A program made the translations under genes and the position numbers. A stretch of DNA of 64,000 nt, taken from Torymus aiolomorphi (Eukaryota; Arthropoda; Insecta; Hymenoptera; Torymidae). The stretch lies in assembly GCA_036365515.1 (NCBI GenBank), contig CM070874.1, positions 207,198,297-207,262,296 of the forward strand. Direction: 5' to 3'. The notes beneath the pieces were generated by a model. It was not told the DNA's origin. It searched no databases and saw only the letters and a list, made by a program, of their open reading frames with translations. Of this stretch, positions 31,983 through 48,614 are shown piece by piece; position 1 is the stretch's first letter; each line of letters opens with the position of its first letter.

Positions 31983-34982
31983 CTACGGCGCCCTGCGGAC
32001 GGCTGATCTGCTGTTCTCCTCTTCCCTTTTTTGTCGCAAGATCGCCTCCACGTAGGAGGCGACTTTCGCCCATTGTTGAGGACCTTGGTGCATCAGCCTG
32101 ACTATATTGTCAGGTGATATGCAGCCAAGGTCCCTCTCTAATGCCCCCCTTTCGACGGTCCACCTTCTGCATACGAAGAAGGTGTGGAACACGTCGTCCG
32201 GGAGGCCCTCACAATAGGCGCAGCCTGGCTCCGCGACTTTACCCATCTTATGTAGGTATGCGCGGAACAGGCCGTGCCCCGTCAAGAATTGGGTGAGGTA
32301 GTAATTTACCTCACCTTCTTTTGGGAACAGCCAGGTGTCCACTTGTGGGATCAGCCTGGCCGTCCATCTTCCTTTAGTGGAGGATTCCCACCGATGCTGC
32401 CAGGCCTGGATGGTGTTGGCCCTGGCCGTTCGGTGGGCCTCCACTACCCCAAGAGCAGGCTTCTGCTGATGGACGAAGCGTCTCTCCAGTGCAAGAAGGT
32501 CGATGGGTATTACCCCAGTGACCACTAATATCGCGGGCTCGGAGACCGTGCGGTAAGAGCTTGCGATCCGGAGTGCTGCTCTCCGTTGCACCGCGGCGAG
32601 ACGCTTCCTGTGCAGGTCTTTCCGCAGCGCATCGGCCCAGACCTCCGCTCCGTACAGCATGACGGCTGCGGCGGCACGCATGAGTAGGCGCCTTTTACAA
32701 GGCCGGGAGCCGGTGGTATTGGCCATGAGCCTATTCAGCGCGGATGTTACTGCTGCCGCCTTTTCCGTCACTATGGTGAGGTGTTCCCTGAAGGTGAGCT
32801 TGTTATCAAGCGTCACGCCCAGGTACCTCACCGCACTCTTTGCCTGGGCCGTCGCGTCTCCTACTTGGAAGGGGCACATGGTGTTGATGTGCCTCTTCGT
32901 AAGTAGCACGACCTCCGTCTTCTTTGTGGCTGATCCTCCAGCCAGGAGAAAACGCGACGCATTACCCGGTTGAGTAGCAGCCTAGCGAGGTCAACGTCTC
33001 TGGCTACGATGACCACCGCTATGTCGTCAGCGTACCCAACCAGGAAGGTGCCCTCGGGCATTTCCATGCGCAGGATCCCGTCATAGAATACATTCCATAT
33101 ATCGGGACCCAGCATGGAGCCCTGAGCTGCCCCAGATGTTATTTCCCTCTTTATTGGTCCATCCTCAGTGTCGTAAGTTATCGAGCAGTCCCTCAGATAA
33201 TCCCCAAGAATGCGTAAAAGATACGCGGGGATACGAAAGTCCCGCTCGAAAGCTTCCAGCGCTTTGTCCCACCTGACGGAGTTAAAAGCGTTCTTCACGT
33301 CCAAGGTGGCCAGCAGACATATAGGGCGAGAGAAATGGTTGCCCTGTTCCGTTGACCTGGCGGCATTTACCACCTCCTGGATTGCATCTACGGTTGACTT
33401 ATCTCGCCTGAAGCCATACTGCCGCGGAGCCAGATCTCCGAACGCACTTATGGCTGCCTGGAGGCGAGGTTTCAGCAGTTTCTCCAGAAGTTTTCCCGCC
33501 GTGTCTAGCATGCACAGCGGGCGGTAGGCCGACGGGCTGTCAGCTGGACCTTTGTCCTTGCTGATGAGGACAAGTCTCGCTGTCTTCCATCGGGCAGGAA
33601 AAATGCCCGCCTTCAGGCAGGAGTTGTACATGTCCAGCAAGAGGCGCGGGTGACTGCCGCCGATGGCTTTCAGCAGCTCTGCTGGTAATCCATCCGGCCT
33701 CGGAGCTCTCTTATTACGCAAAGATTTTATTGCGATGGAGAGCTCCATGTTCGTAAACAGAGGAGTTTCGAACGGGCCGGATGTTGCTGGGCCATCCGGT
33801 CTCCTTGGGTGTTCGGGGAAAAGGGCACGTACGATGTTCGTGATCGTTTGCGCATCTTTCGGCGCTGACGAACCGAAGGTCGCCAGCTTGCGCATAACGA
33901 TCTTGTACCCTAATCCCCACGGATCGTGATCCATCTCTTCCCCAGCTCTTTCCAGCATCGCTGCCGGCTGGACTTGATGGCCTTCTTTAGGGATTTCTTG
34001 GCCGCCTTGTACTCTGCGGCCAAGGGGCTGCGTCGAGATCGCGTTTTTTGACCCTCTGCATTCTGCGTCGCAACTGCAGGCACGTCTTACGAAGGTCCGC
34101 GATGTCGTTCGTCCACCAGTAAGCAGGTCGTCTTGACCCACGTATTGATTTCCTGGGAACCGTCTCCGCGCAGGCCTTTTCGATGACCTTCATGGTGTAG
34201 TCGGTCACCATTTTTGCCCGCGCAGATAGCGGCAGCGATTCCGGGATCTCACGCAGTGTTCGCTGTCCGTGTTCTATCGCCGTGGCAAACCTCTCGTAGT
34301 TCATCTTGGCGATGTTCCCCCTGGGGGGGCCGCGCTTGTGCGGAAACGGAGCCGGTCTGCTATCACGCACACGGAACGTGATATACATGTGATCGCTTCC
34401 TGTATAGTCCTCGATCACATGCCAGCTCTGGATTCGCCCGGCTAGGCGTTCGCTTGCCAGGGAGACGTCGATAATGGTCTCCCTGTAGCCCGGTCGTCTG
34501 AAGGTCGACGTGGTACCTTTATTTAGTACCACGAGGTCTAGCCGACTGGCCATATCCATAACCAGCCGGCCCCTACGATCCGACCGAGCTTCCCCCCACT
34601 CCGGGGCTTTAGCATTGAAGTCCCCGGCGATAATCAGCTCACCCTGCATCTGCCGTGTTGCATCCTCCAGGCCCTCCAGCTTGGCCTGGAAGTCGCTGAT
34701 GGTCTGGTTTGGAGTGAGGTATACGCTTATGTAGTGAGTTTGCTGGTGCCTCACCCAAACAAAACCGCTGCCGCCGCCATGACCCGCAATGTGGATATTC
34801 TGCGGGTCACGGTTCCAGATGGCTGCGGTGCCCAGGTCATCGGCAAACCATCCTGGACCATCTCTGTTTCGATACTGTTCACTGATTAGTACAATATCAG
34901 CGTTTTTCTCGAAACAGATCTGTTCCAGGAGGTCGTGAGCTGCCCTGCTCCTGTGCATATTACCCTGCAGAACTACCGCCAT
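31983..34982 (-). pseudogene. LINE A ORF2: endonuclease, reverse transcriptase, zinc knuckle
   Basis: The ATG at 34982 overlaps the end of ORF1 by 10 bases. Endonuclease: LISEQYRNRDGPGWF, IIAGDFNAKAPEW, GSDHMYITF. Reverse transcriptase: SAYRPLCMLDTAGKLLEKLL, RQYGFRRDKSTVDAI, ATLDVKNAFNSV, TSGAAQGSMLGPDIW and the catalytic FLVGYADDIAVV. The C-terminal zinc knuckle is CAYCEGLPDDVFHTFFVC. A frameshift near 34,020 splits endonuclease from RT, and a small deletion with frameshift near 32,930 removes a few residues after the RT palm. Otherwise well preserved. Confidence 0.9.
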
Positions 34983-36249
34983 TTTTTCTTGGCATTTGCA
35001 AGTGCCTCTCGGAAGGCCCTACAGGCTCCTGATCCCGCCGTATGGTTGCGGGAATCAGGTTTGTCCGCTTGTTCTGGACACAGGAAGCAACGTGGTGTGG
35101 CATTACATCCTGCGATCATGTGGCCTTCCGCCCCGCAGCGATAGCATCGCTTGCTGCGGTCGGGCCCTTTGCAGTCCGAGCTAAGATGGCCGAAGCCCAG
35201 ACATTTATAGCAACGGGTAACCGTGGCTCTCCTGCGGATCCTGCAGTTGACCCAGCCTATCTTTATGCGGGCGGTGGCCATTAGCTTTTCCGCAGCCGGT
35301 GTGTCCACCGTCACTATGGCCATCCGTTGTGCCCTCGCATTTGGCCTAGTCAAGACAGACTGCAGGAACCCCTTGTAGTCCTGCAGGTCTCTTTTTAAGG
35401 CCTCCACTACTTCCTCACTGGACGTGCAACTGTCGAGATTTCTGATCTCCAGGATGGCTCTGGGGATCAGTTCCCTAACAACGGTGCAGTCGTTTCCAGT
35501 AGCTTCTCTGAGTGCTTCTGAGAAGGCAGTTCTTGTTACTGAATTGCCTTCTTTCAGCTCGAGGAGTACCTGACCTGCTCTTGTTTGCCGGATGGATCGG
35601 ATCTCTACTCCACTCTCTTCCGGCTTGACAGCCTTACGTATGGTGGACAGAATGTCCGCATACGACTTACCGCCTGCCGGTTTGAGCACGATCGCATCCG
35701 GCTTTTTACCTTTTTTTCCTTCTTCTTTGTCTTCTGCTTCCTCTGCTGTTGTTGCGGCTGCTGTTTCTGTGGCTGCTGCTGCTGTTGTTTCGGCTGCTTC
35801 CGCCCTTTTCTACTTTTTACAGCAACCCAATCTTCCTTAGGGATATCCGCCTTTTTCTTCTTCACTTGCTTTTCCCCCGTATCCAGGTTAGGTGGGCTAG
35901 AGGCGCCTCGCTTCGTGCCGCCAAGTGGCTCGGGGCCAAGTGCCCCTGTTGGTGTCCCCATACTTTCTACCAAGGACATCGTCCTTTGCCTCCTGGCTGG
36001 TGTGTAAGCCCTGGCTTGCTTAGCAGCACGTAGTTCCGTTTTCACGGCGCTTTCGAGCTGCTCCAGTTGGTCTACCATAACTGGCAACCCCTTTTTAATA
36101 TCGTTTTTGATATTAGGCTGAGCTTTTAGCGCCTGCACCATAACCTTGAGGAGCGCTCGCATTTCTGCGAGCACCTTCTCCACCGCAGTCTGGCATACAC
36201 CTTCTTTCTCCTTAGTTTGTTGGTTGTGTTGGGTGTTTGAATTCCCCAT
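34973..36249 (-). pseudogene. LINE A ORF1, Gag-like with CCHC zinc knuckles
   Basis: MGNSNTQHNQQTK starts at 36249. An N-terminal helical region is followed by a low-complexity Gln/Lys stretch (about residues 150-185). At an A7 run (about 35,714-35,708) the frame changes by one. The second part (ILSTIRKAVKPEESGVEIRS, VLLELKEGNSV, REATGNDCTVV) ends in zinc knuckles CYKCLGFGHLSSDC, CYRCGAEGHMIAGC and CFLC. It would package the LINE RNA. Apart from the A7 shift no stop is seen. Confidence 0.85.
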
Positions 36250-36254
36250 GCATA

Positions 36255-37750
36255 GAATATGTTGTTTAAGACGGTTCGCCCACTATGGGAGCCACACCTC
36301 GGTGTGGCTACTATCCCCGCCTATAAGGAACCCTAGTTATGGATGCCGAAGCCGAGAGGCGGTTTGTCGGATGGTCACTCCTATCGGCACCTAGTGACTC
36401 TACAAAAAAGGTTATGGGATAGGCCCGCGCCATAATGAAACAAAGGTTTAACGTCACCCCTACCGAGTGGGCGATGTCGGGTCCGTCCCAACACCTGACC
36501 CAAACCTCGGGCTAGACGGTGTGCGATTTGCCCTACGCAACTTCGGGTATAAGGAAATACTGACCAGGTAATCCTTCAGACCTGCGCCCAACAATGATTG
36601 CTTCAACCCCACCATTGGCTCCAGTCAGTGAGCACTAGAGCGGTCCTTCCACATTGAACATGCGTTTATCAATAATAATAATAATAAACGCAGAGGTTAG
36701 GTACTGACATCTCGTGCCACCGCGGTTAGGGAGTTTACTACTCTCCCTTTGGCTAGTCTAGCAGGAATATCCACAATCCGTCGGCCGCAGCCCATTCGCA
36801 CAATGCTCATTCATTCTGCCATTCTCACGATTTCTTTGTTCGCGACCGCTTATTCATTATATTCACGGCTGACCAGGCTATGCTGGCCGTTCCCCGATCC
36901 ACCACCTGGGGACGCGCCCGGTAGCATAGAAAAATGCTCATCTATCGTTGGATAGAACCCGGGAATAATAATAACAATAATAATAATAATAATAGTAATA
37001 ATAATAATCGGGGTCTATCTCCCAGGATCTATCTAGCCATAGATGAGCATTTTTCCATGCTACCGGGCGCGTCCCCAGGTTGCGGATCGGGGAAGGTCCA
37101 GCTGGGACTGGTCAGCTGCGAATATATTGAATAAGCAGTCGCGGACAGAGGAACGTGAGAATGGACGAATGAATGGGCACAGTATGAGTGGGCTGCGGCC
37201 GACGGTCTGTGGATATTCCGTTCAGACTAGCCAAGAGGAGTGTAGTCAACTTCTCGACCGGGGTGATGCGTGAAGTTAGTACCTAACCTCTGCATGGAGT
37301 AATATTAGGATGCGTAAGTCCCTGAAATACGGGCGAAAACCTAGTGAAAGTGCATGTTCAATGTGGGAAGAGCAACACGTATCCACCGACTGGAGCCAAT
37401 GGAGGGGTTGAATCAGGTCAGGCAGGCGCAGGTGTGAAGATTACATGGTCAATATTTCCTTATACCTGAAGCTGCGTAGGGCAAATCGCACACCGTCTAG
37501 CCTGAGGTTTGGGTCGGGTGTTGGGACGGACCCAACATCGCCGACTCGGTAGGGGTGACGTTAAACCTTTTAATTCATTATGGCGCGGACCTATCCCGTA
37601 AACTTTTTCTGTAGAGTCACTAGGTGCCGATAGGAGTGACCGTCCGACAAACCACCTCTCGGCTTCGGCACCCATAAATAGGGTTTCTTACAGGCGGGGA
37701 TAGTAGCCACACCGAGGTATGGCTCCCATAATGGGCGAACCGTCTTAAAA
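36255..37750. repeat. Inverted repeat formed by two head-to-head LINE 5' UTRs
   Basis: 36,255-36,963 and 37,010-37,750 are related in inverse orientation (blocks such as CCTAACCTCTGC, GGCTGCGGCCGACGG, CTACCGGGCGCGTCCCCAGG). They are separated by an AAT-rich spacer (36,964-37,009). The left arm is the 5' UTR of LINE A (minus) and the right arm that of LINE C (plus). Divergence is visible, so these are two insertions or family members and not a fresh palindrome. Confidence 0.85.
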
Positions 37751-37769
37751 CACAGATTGTATGCATGAT

Positions 37770-38526
37770 GACTCACCTCAAAATCAAATATATAGATGTA
37801 GAAATCCAAGGAAGGGAAGGTGGAGTGAACACGCCAATTTACCGCACAGCCCGAATGATCCTGGATGTGGCGAGTGATAGCAGATCCGATGGAACTAGCA
37901 CATTCGCCTAGGAGATGCCGCGGCTGGTAAGTGAGAGTAGAGATCAGCGGGACCAATCGGAGAGAATGAGAGAAATCCTGGACGCCATGAAGCGCCTACT
38001 GAGCTGCATGCGGCACATGACTTCCAAGCAGAGGAACATCGTAATGCCGGTAAAGATGGGATAATAGCTCTGACCGCTGCGGCTGAGGCTCTAGAGGAAG
38101 CCCGCTCAGCCGGGGTACAACCAGCACAAGAAACGGCAGCAAATAAGAGAAATGGAGAAGCACCGGTAATTAGAGACTGAGCAGCGGGAATGGCGACCCT
38201 GCGCAAAAAGCGTTAATTACGGGATATCCCGGTGCATGATTCCCCATCCAAGGTTAAATCTGAGGAAGCGAAGGCGGTCGTGAGAAATATCCGACTGACC
38301 AAAAACTGTGGGGTACTCTTAGAACTGGAGAAACGATCGGAAGACAAGGAGGCCTTCCAGAGGGTTATCCAAGAAAATCTGGGAAATGAATACCAGTTAA
38401 AGGCCTCAGTCCAAGGCTTACACTAGAAATAGGAGGAATTACGTGCGTGACCACCGAAGAACAGGTAAACGGCGCACAGTGGGGCTGCGAGCAAAATAAA
38501 GCGCCGAAATTCGCGCTTCCCTCGAA
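37770..38526 (+). pseudogene. LINE C ORF1, 5' part
   Basis: Frame-broken. The clearest part is 38,232-38,426 (VRNIRLTKNCGVLLELEKRS, RVIQENLGNEYQLKA), which corresponds to IRSIRQTRAGQVLLELKEG in LINE A, followed by TTEEQVNGA in a shifted frame. It is cut by the inserted element at about 38,527, and some 60-70 codons before the zinc knuckles are absent. Confidence 0.6.
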
Positions 38527-38830
38527 AAATGCATAAAAAAAATGTTTGAGGCACGAAAATATTCGTTGTAACCTATATTTTAATAAACCGTTTCCCCGGC
38601 ATGATCGTAATCGATATATATATATATATATAAATATCATTGGACGGTATTTTGAGGATTTCATAAAGAATTTGTACAATAGTGGTGACACAAATATAAA
38701 CATTGTTATAAACAACCTTTCTCGGTCGGTCTCGTTTTTTCACGCTCTCTCTCGTACTTCCTGGGTCGTTCTCATCCTTTCTCGCTCTTTATCATACTTC
38801 ATTACACACGCATACACGCACACACACACG

Positions 38831-39846
<1,016 letters not shown>

Positions 39847-39866
39847 ATATATATATATATATATAA

Positions 39867-39917
<51 letters not shown>

Positions 39918-39959
39918 AAAATTTATATATATATATATATATATATATAATCATATAAA

Positions 39960-40160
39960 CATGGACTTATGCTGACACCAATGTATAAGACCACGTGACC
40001 TGTCTGCATAAGTGTAGTACCGTTTATACAAGTGTCTGCACAAGTCTAGCGTGACTAAAGAAATAATCTCTCTACTTATGCTGACGTCTGCATAAGTCGG
40101 TCTCTGTCTGCATAAGTCTATTTAAATTTCGGAAAGTGTCTGCATAACTAGCGTTTCATA

Positions 40161-40211
<51 letters not shown>

Positions 40212-40240
40212 ATGTGTGTGTGTGTGTGTGCGTGTAAAAT
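39960..40240. repeat. Clustered GTCTGCATAAGT-type repeats and AT/GT microsatellite
   Basis: The word GTCTGCATAAGT and its variants or inverse (ACTTATGCTGAC) occur about seven times between 39,965 and 40,150. AT repeats (40,157-40,202) and GT repeats (40,202-40,231) follow. 40,241-40,455 is a weak fold-back (CTTTTGAATGCGC and its inverse). Confidence 0.65.
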
Positions 40241-40469
40241 AAAACCGGCCTTTTGAATGCGCGACGCCATTTCAGCAGAAAGCTATAGAAAAATCCCATG
40301 TGTAAGACGAAGATAGACGATCGCGTGACTAAAGAAATAATATCACTATATATATTGACTTTTTGAATGCCGCATTCAAAACGTCAGTTAATTGCATTTT
40401 TAACATGGGAACATATATAGAATCTATAGGAAGTTGCGCATTCAAAACACCAGATTTGCATACTTATAT

Positions 40470-44583
<4,114 letters not shown>

Positions 44584-44676
44584 TACGATCATACCGGGGG
44601 AAACGGTTTATTAAAATATAGGTTACAACGAATACTTTCGTGCCTCAAACTTTTTTTTTTATGAATTTTTCGAGGC

Positions 44677-44898
44677 AAGCGCGATTCTCGTAAGGACGAG
44701 GATTGTAGTGCATTATGCAGGAAATGTGGAAAACCAGATCACATGGCCAGGGACTGTCACGCGAGTCCGGATGGTCAGGCCTGCTTCTTGCGTAAAAAAC
44801 GTGGGGTTGCGGCCACCGAGCTAGCGCATTTCTCGGGCACAGGGACATGTGTCGCTTTCAGGAACGAGCTAGAAAAGTTAAAGCGGCCTAAAAAATGA
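44677..44898 (+). pseudogene. LINE C ORF1, 3' part with zinc knuckles
   Basis: Reads SRKDEDCSALCRKCGKPDHMARDC and a second partial knuckle (ACFLRKK, with the second Cys lost), then the end CVAFRNELEKLKRPKK. The stop overlaps the ORF2 start as ATGA at 44,895-44,898, a typical termination-reinitiation arrangement. Confidence 0.8.
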
Positions 44899-47767
44899 CG
44901 ACGGTTCTACAAATAAAGAGGAACGGTGCCTTACTCGCTGATGACCTGCTCACTAACCGAGTGAGCCAAGAGCTCGCGGACGTGTCATTGGTTAGCGAAC
45001 AGTATAGGCATCGAGCCCGCAATACGACCACGTGGTTCGCGGACGAGACCGACACAGCGGCGGTCTGTATAGCAGGTAGACATAGGTCAAAGATTACTGG
45101 ACGAGGTAAGGGGGAGGTTTTAGTATGGGCGCGCATCGGGGATGTTACCTACGTGAGTGTGTATATATCCCCAAACTTACGAAGAAACGAATTTCTTAGT
45201 CAGGTTGAACGCATGGAAGACGTACTGCGGAATATCTCTGGCCTCCTACTGGTTGCAGGAGATTTTAACGCAAGGGCCATAGAATGGGGTATGCCAGAGA
45301 CGAACAGTAGGGGCAGGGATTTACTCGATATGGCCGCTAGATTAGGATTGGAGGTTGCGAACGAGGGCACGGTCACTACCTATCGACGTCCCGGGGTCCG
45401 CGAATCCATACCAGACGTCACATTCGCATCTGAGAAACTAGTACCGAGGATTAGTATCTGGCAGATCTTGGACGAAGAGTCAGGCAGTGACCACCAGTAC
45501 ATCACATTTACGGTTTTAGATAGGGTAGGTGCACTCCAAACGAGCAGACCATTACCGCGGTGGAACGACCATCGATTAAACGTGGACCGGCAAGTAAAAG
45601 TGCTAAGTGTACCACAAAGATCCGACGAAAATTATTTATCAGGCCGGGAGGGTGCGGAAGCCCAGGTGACCAGGGCAACGTCAGCTATAGTAAGAGCATG
45701 CGATGCCTCTATGGCGCGAAGCGGGGATCGCGGAGTTACGTAGGGTATGCTTGGGGCTTGGTAGACGGGCACAGCGCGCACGGGAACGACGCGGGGCCAC
45801 CGTTTTTAACGCTGAATTTAAACAGGCGCAGAAAAGGCTAAAGCTCGCGATTAAGTCCAGTAAGCGACGATGCTGGAAAGAGATCGTAGAATAGGGGTAA
45901 TGAAGCCACCGGAGATAAAGAAAGCGCGGTTGATAGTGAGATAGTTGACGGACTTTTCCATGAGCATCCGCCGAGGGAAGAGACTGTACGAGGACGTGCA
46001 ACAGTAGGATATACCCTCGGTTACCAAGCCTGAGCTACAGGTAACGATTAGATCTCTTAAGAGCGACAAAGCGCCAGGCCCCGATGGGATTCCAGTGGAG
46101 GGTTTAAAGGCCATCGCCTCACGATGCCTGGAAATCTTACTGGATACCTACAACGTATGCCTCAGAGAAGGTGTTTTCAGCAGTTGTTGGAAAAGGGCGA
46201 AGCTTGTCATTATCAGCAAGGGGAAGGGAGACATGACATTTCCCTCCGCGTATCGGCCGCTTAGTCTATTAGACGCGATCGGCAAGGATATGGAGGCGCT
46301 ACTAAGGAGCAGAAATCAGATGGTAATACAACAGTCAGGGGGTTTATCGGAAAACCAGCATGGATTCAAAAAGGGTTTTTCGACAATAGGCGCGATACGA
46401 TCGGTTACCGCGGCGGTGGGGCGATCAAGGGAACGATGTCACGGAGCGCGACCACTGGTATTGGTAGCAACTCTGGACGTTAAAAACGCGATAAATTCGG
46501 CACGCTGGGCAGACCTACTGACAGCGCTGAGGGGCTTCGGAGTATACTATGCGTAGCAGAGGACTACTTCCGAGATCGCGATCTCATTATTGAGACGAGC
46601 GAAGGGATGGTGGTTAGCGAAATTACGGCAGGTGTTGCACAGGGATCACTGTTGAGCCCCGATTTTTCGATCGCGTCGTGCGACGGTTTGCTGCGCCTGG
46701 TCATGCCCAACGGGGCATTACTCGTAGGATACGCGGACGACCTCGTGGTGGTGGTAGAAGCACGGAACGTGAACTTGGCACAACTTATCTTGCGTCAGGT
46801 AATGAAACGAGTGACTAGGTGGGTGACGGAGCACGGGCTCAGTCTCGTGCTGGCGAAAACCGAGGTAGTACTATTGACACGTAAAGAGATCCCTACGATA
46901 CTACCGATGTACGTAGGATCCGACTTAGTAACTACGAGGCCGACTGCGAAGAATCTAGGGGTCACCTTGGACTCAAAGCTTTGCTTTTGGCCCCACATCA
47001 GGGAAGTAACGACAAAGGCAGAAGCACGTATAGCGGCGCTAAGAAGGTTAATGCGCAACGTTGGAGGCCCGCGGACATTCAAGAGAAGACTCATCATGGC
47101 GACGACCAACTCTATACTCCTCTATGGAGCGGAGATTTGGGCTCATGCATGGAAGTTATCAAGTACAGGAAGAGAATGGTGGCGGTGCAGCAGCAAGGTG
47201 TGCTGTGAGTTACATACGCGTAGCGGACGGTGTCAGAAGAGGTGGTGGCGGTGATAGCTGGTATGATTCCGATCGACCTGCTCGTACGGAGGTGGAAACA
47301 GATCTACGATAGGAGCGCAGAAGTAGGACGAGCAGACGCGGATAGCGAAGTCCGCCGCCAGACGTTACAAACTTGGCATGAGAGGTGGAGGGCGGGGTAG
47401 ATGGACCTACCTATTGATTCAAGACATAACGAGGTAGCTGGGACGAAAGTACGGAGAGGTTAACTTTTACCTTACGCAGTTCCTGACAGGATATGGATAC
47501 TTTCGATATTACCTATTTAAATTAAGTAAAATAAATATGCCGAAATGTAAACACTGCGGGCACGAGAGGGATGACGCGGAACACACCTTTTTCGCATGTA
47601 ATAGCTTGGCTGCGGAAAGACAACGATTGGCGTTGATGGTAGGGCGACTCTCGCTCGACGTGGTGATCGAATGCATGCTTTCAGGGAAAGACCAATGGGA
47701 CGCGATAAATACCTTCATCGAAGGGATACTGCACCCGAAAAAGCGAGACGGATGCTTAATAGATTAG
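44895..47767 (+). pseudogene. LINE C ORF2: endonuclease, reverse transcriptase, zinc knuckle
   Basis: Endonuclease (44,895-45,743): SLVSEQYRHRARN, VAGDFNARAIEWGM, SGSDHQYITF. RT: DKAPGPDGIPVEGLKAIA, FPSAYRPLSLLDAIGK, QHGFKKGFSTIGAI, ATLDVKNAINSARW, ITAGVAQGSLLSPDF and the catalytic LVGYADDLVVV. The C-terminal knuckle is CKHCGHERDDAEHTFFAC. Frame breaks lie near 45,745, 45,890, 46,556 and 47,150-47,500. Motifs and order match LINE A. Confidence 0.88.
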
Positions 47768-48055
47768 ATAGGGCATCGCAGAAAGAAAGAACGTAGGAAG
47801 GATGTATGACGCCCCCGGGGGCGGTATTGCTGCGGCCCGACCTAAAGTAATGCGAACGCGGTTCCGGGTCGAGGCTTCCGTAGGTATAGGTTTTGGTTGT
47901 TTAGGTGGTAGAAATCCCTCACACGACGGAGCCGGCTACTCCGTGATGGTCTTAGTGGGCCTCCCTTCTTGCTCCACCTCCAAAGCAAGGACGGGAGCCC
48001 CGGAAGATTCACCCAGTACCTTGGAAAAAAAAAATAATAATAATAATAATATCAA

Positions 48056-48250
48056 CTGATGAGAATTTTTCCATCGGTCTTACAGTCTTATAAATTAAAT
48101 TAATATAATTCATATTTATGTCAGTCAGATTGCCCTTGGAGTCCCTGAGGAGGAGCCGGAGCAGGCTCGAAACGTTGGGCAATTGGACAATTTGGTGGTG
48201 GGGAGCAGTCAGATAGTCCTTTGCTAACAAAGTTTTTTCCAGCTTTCAAT
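48056..48250 (+). other. Penelope-like/hammerhead-like scrap
   Basis: 48,056-48,118 is repeated in inverse orientation at 53,066-53,002. The following CTGAGGAGGAGCC...GGCTCGAAAC (48,145-48,173) has the CUGANGA...GAAA core of hammerhead ribozymes and Penelope-like elements, with a 5-bp stem II carrying a bulged G. An outer ATTGCCC/GGGCAAT pair (48,129-48,183) closes it. The canonical cleavage-site geometry is not met. Confidence 0.35.
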
Positions 48251-48614
48251 TAAGTTTGTATTTCAAATTCTGCGCGGGTGATTATAAACAAGAGCAATCT
48301 GTCTGACATAAATATTTATTTATTTAGTTATTTAAACCAGAGTAGTCCATGTTGTATTACATGTTATTGCTTACTTCAGGACATAGTTACATGTCTGAAG
48401 CAGCAAACATCCTATAGAGGTAGACATAGCTACCTGTACATAGGTCCGGTGTACTTAAAACTAAAAAAACTTAAGTAACTTACAAACTCGGCATGGAATC
48501 AAAGATTCCACTAAAATAATATATTTGGTCCCCCTTGATTATCACACCCATACTGGAAAGTTAAATTTTTATTTATTTTTTTCTTTTTTTTTTTTCTTCA
48601 AATTCTAGAATATA

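Larger units (their letters stand above)
31613..36963 (-). mobile_element. R1-like LINE copy A, near full length
   Basis: On the minus strand: 5' UTR (36,963-36,250), ORF1 (36,249-34,973), ORF2 (34,982-31,983), 3' UTR and a tail of about 40 A followed by TTA triplets (31,678-31,613). The order and the zinc-knuckle C-terminus of ORF2 are those of R1-clade LINEs. A small number of frameshifts spoil it. It abuts LINE B sequence at 31,612. Confidence 0.9.
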
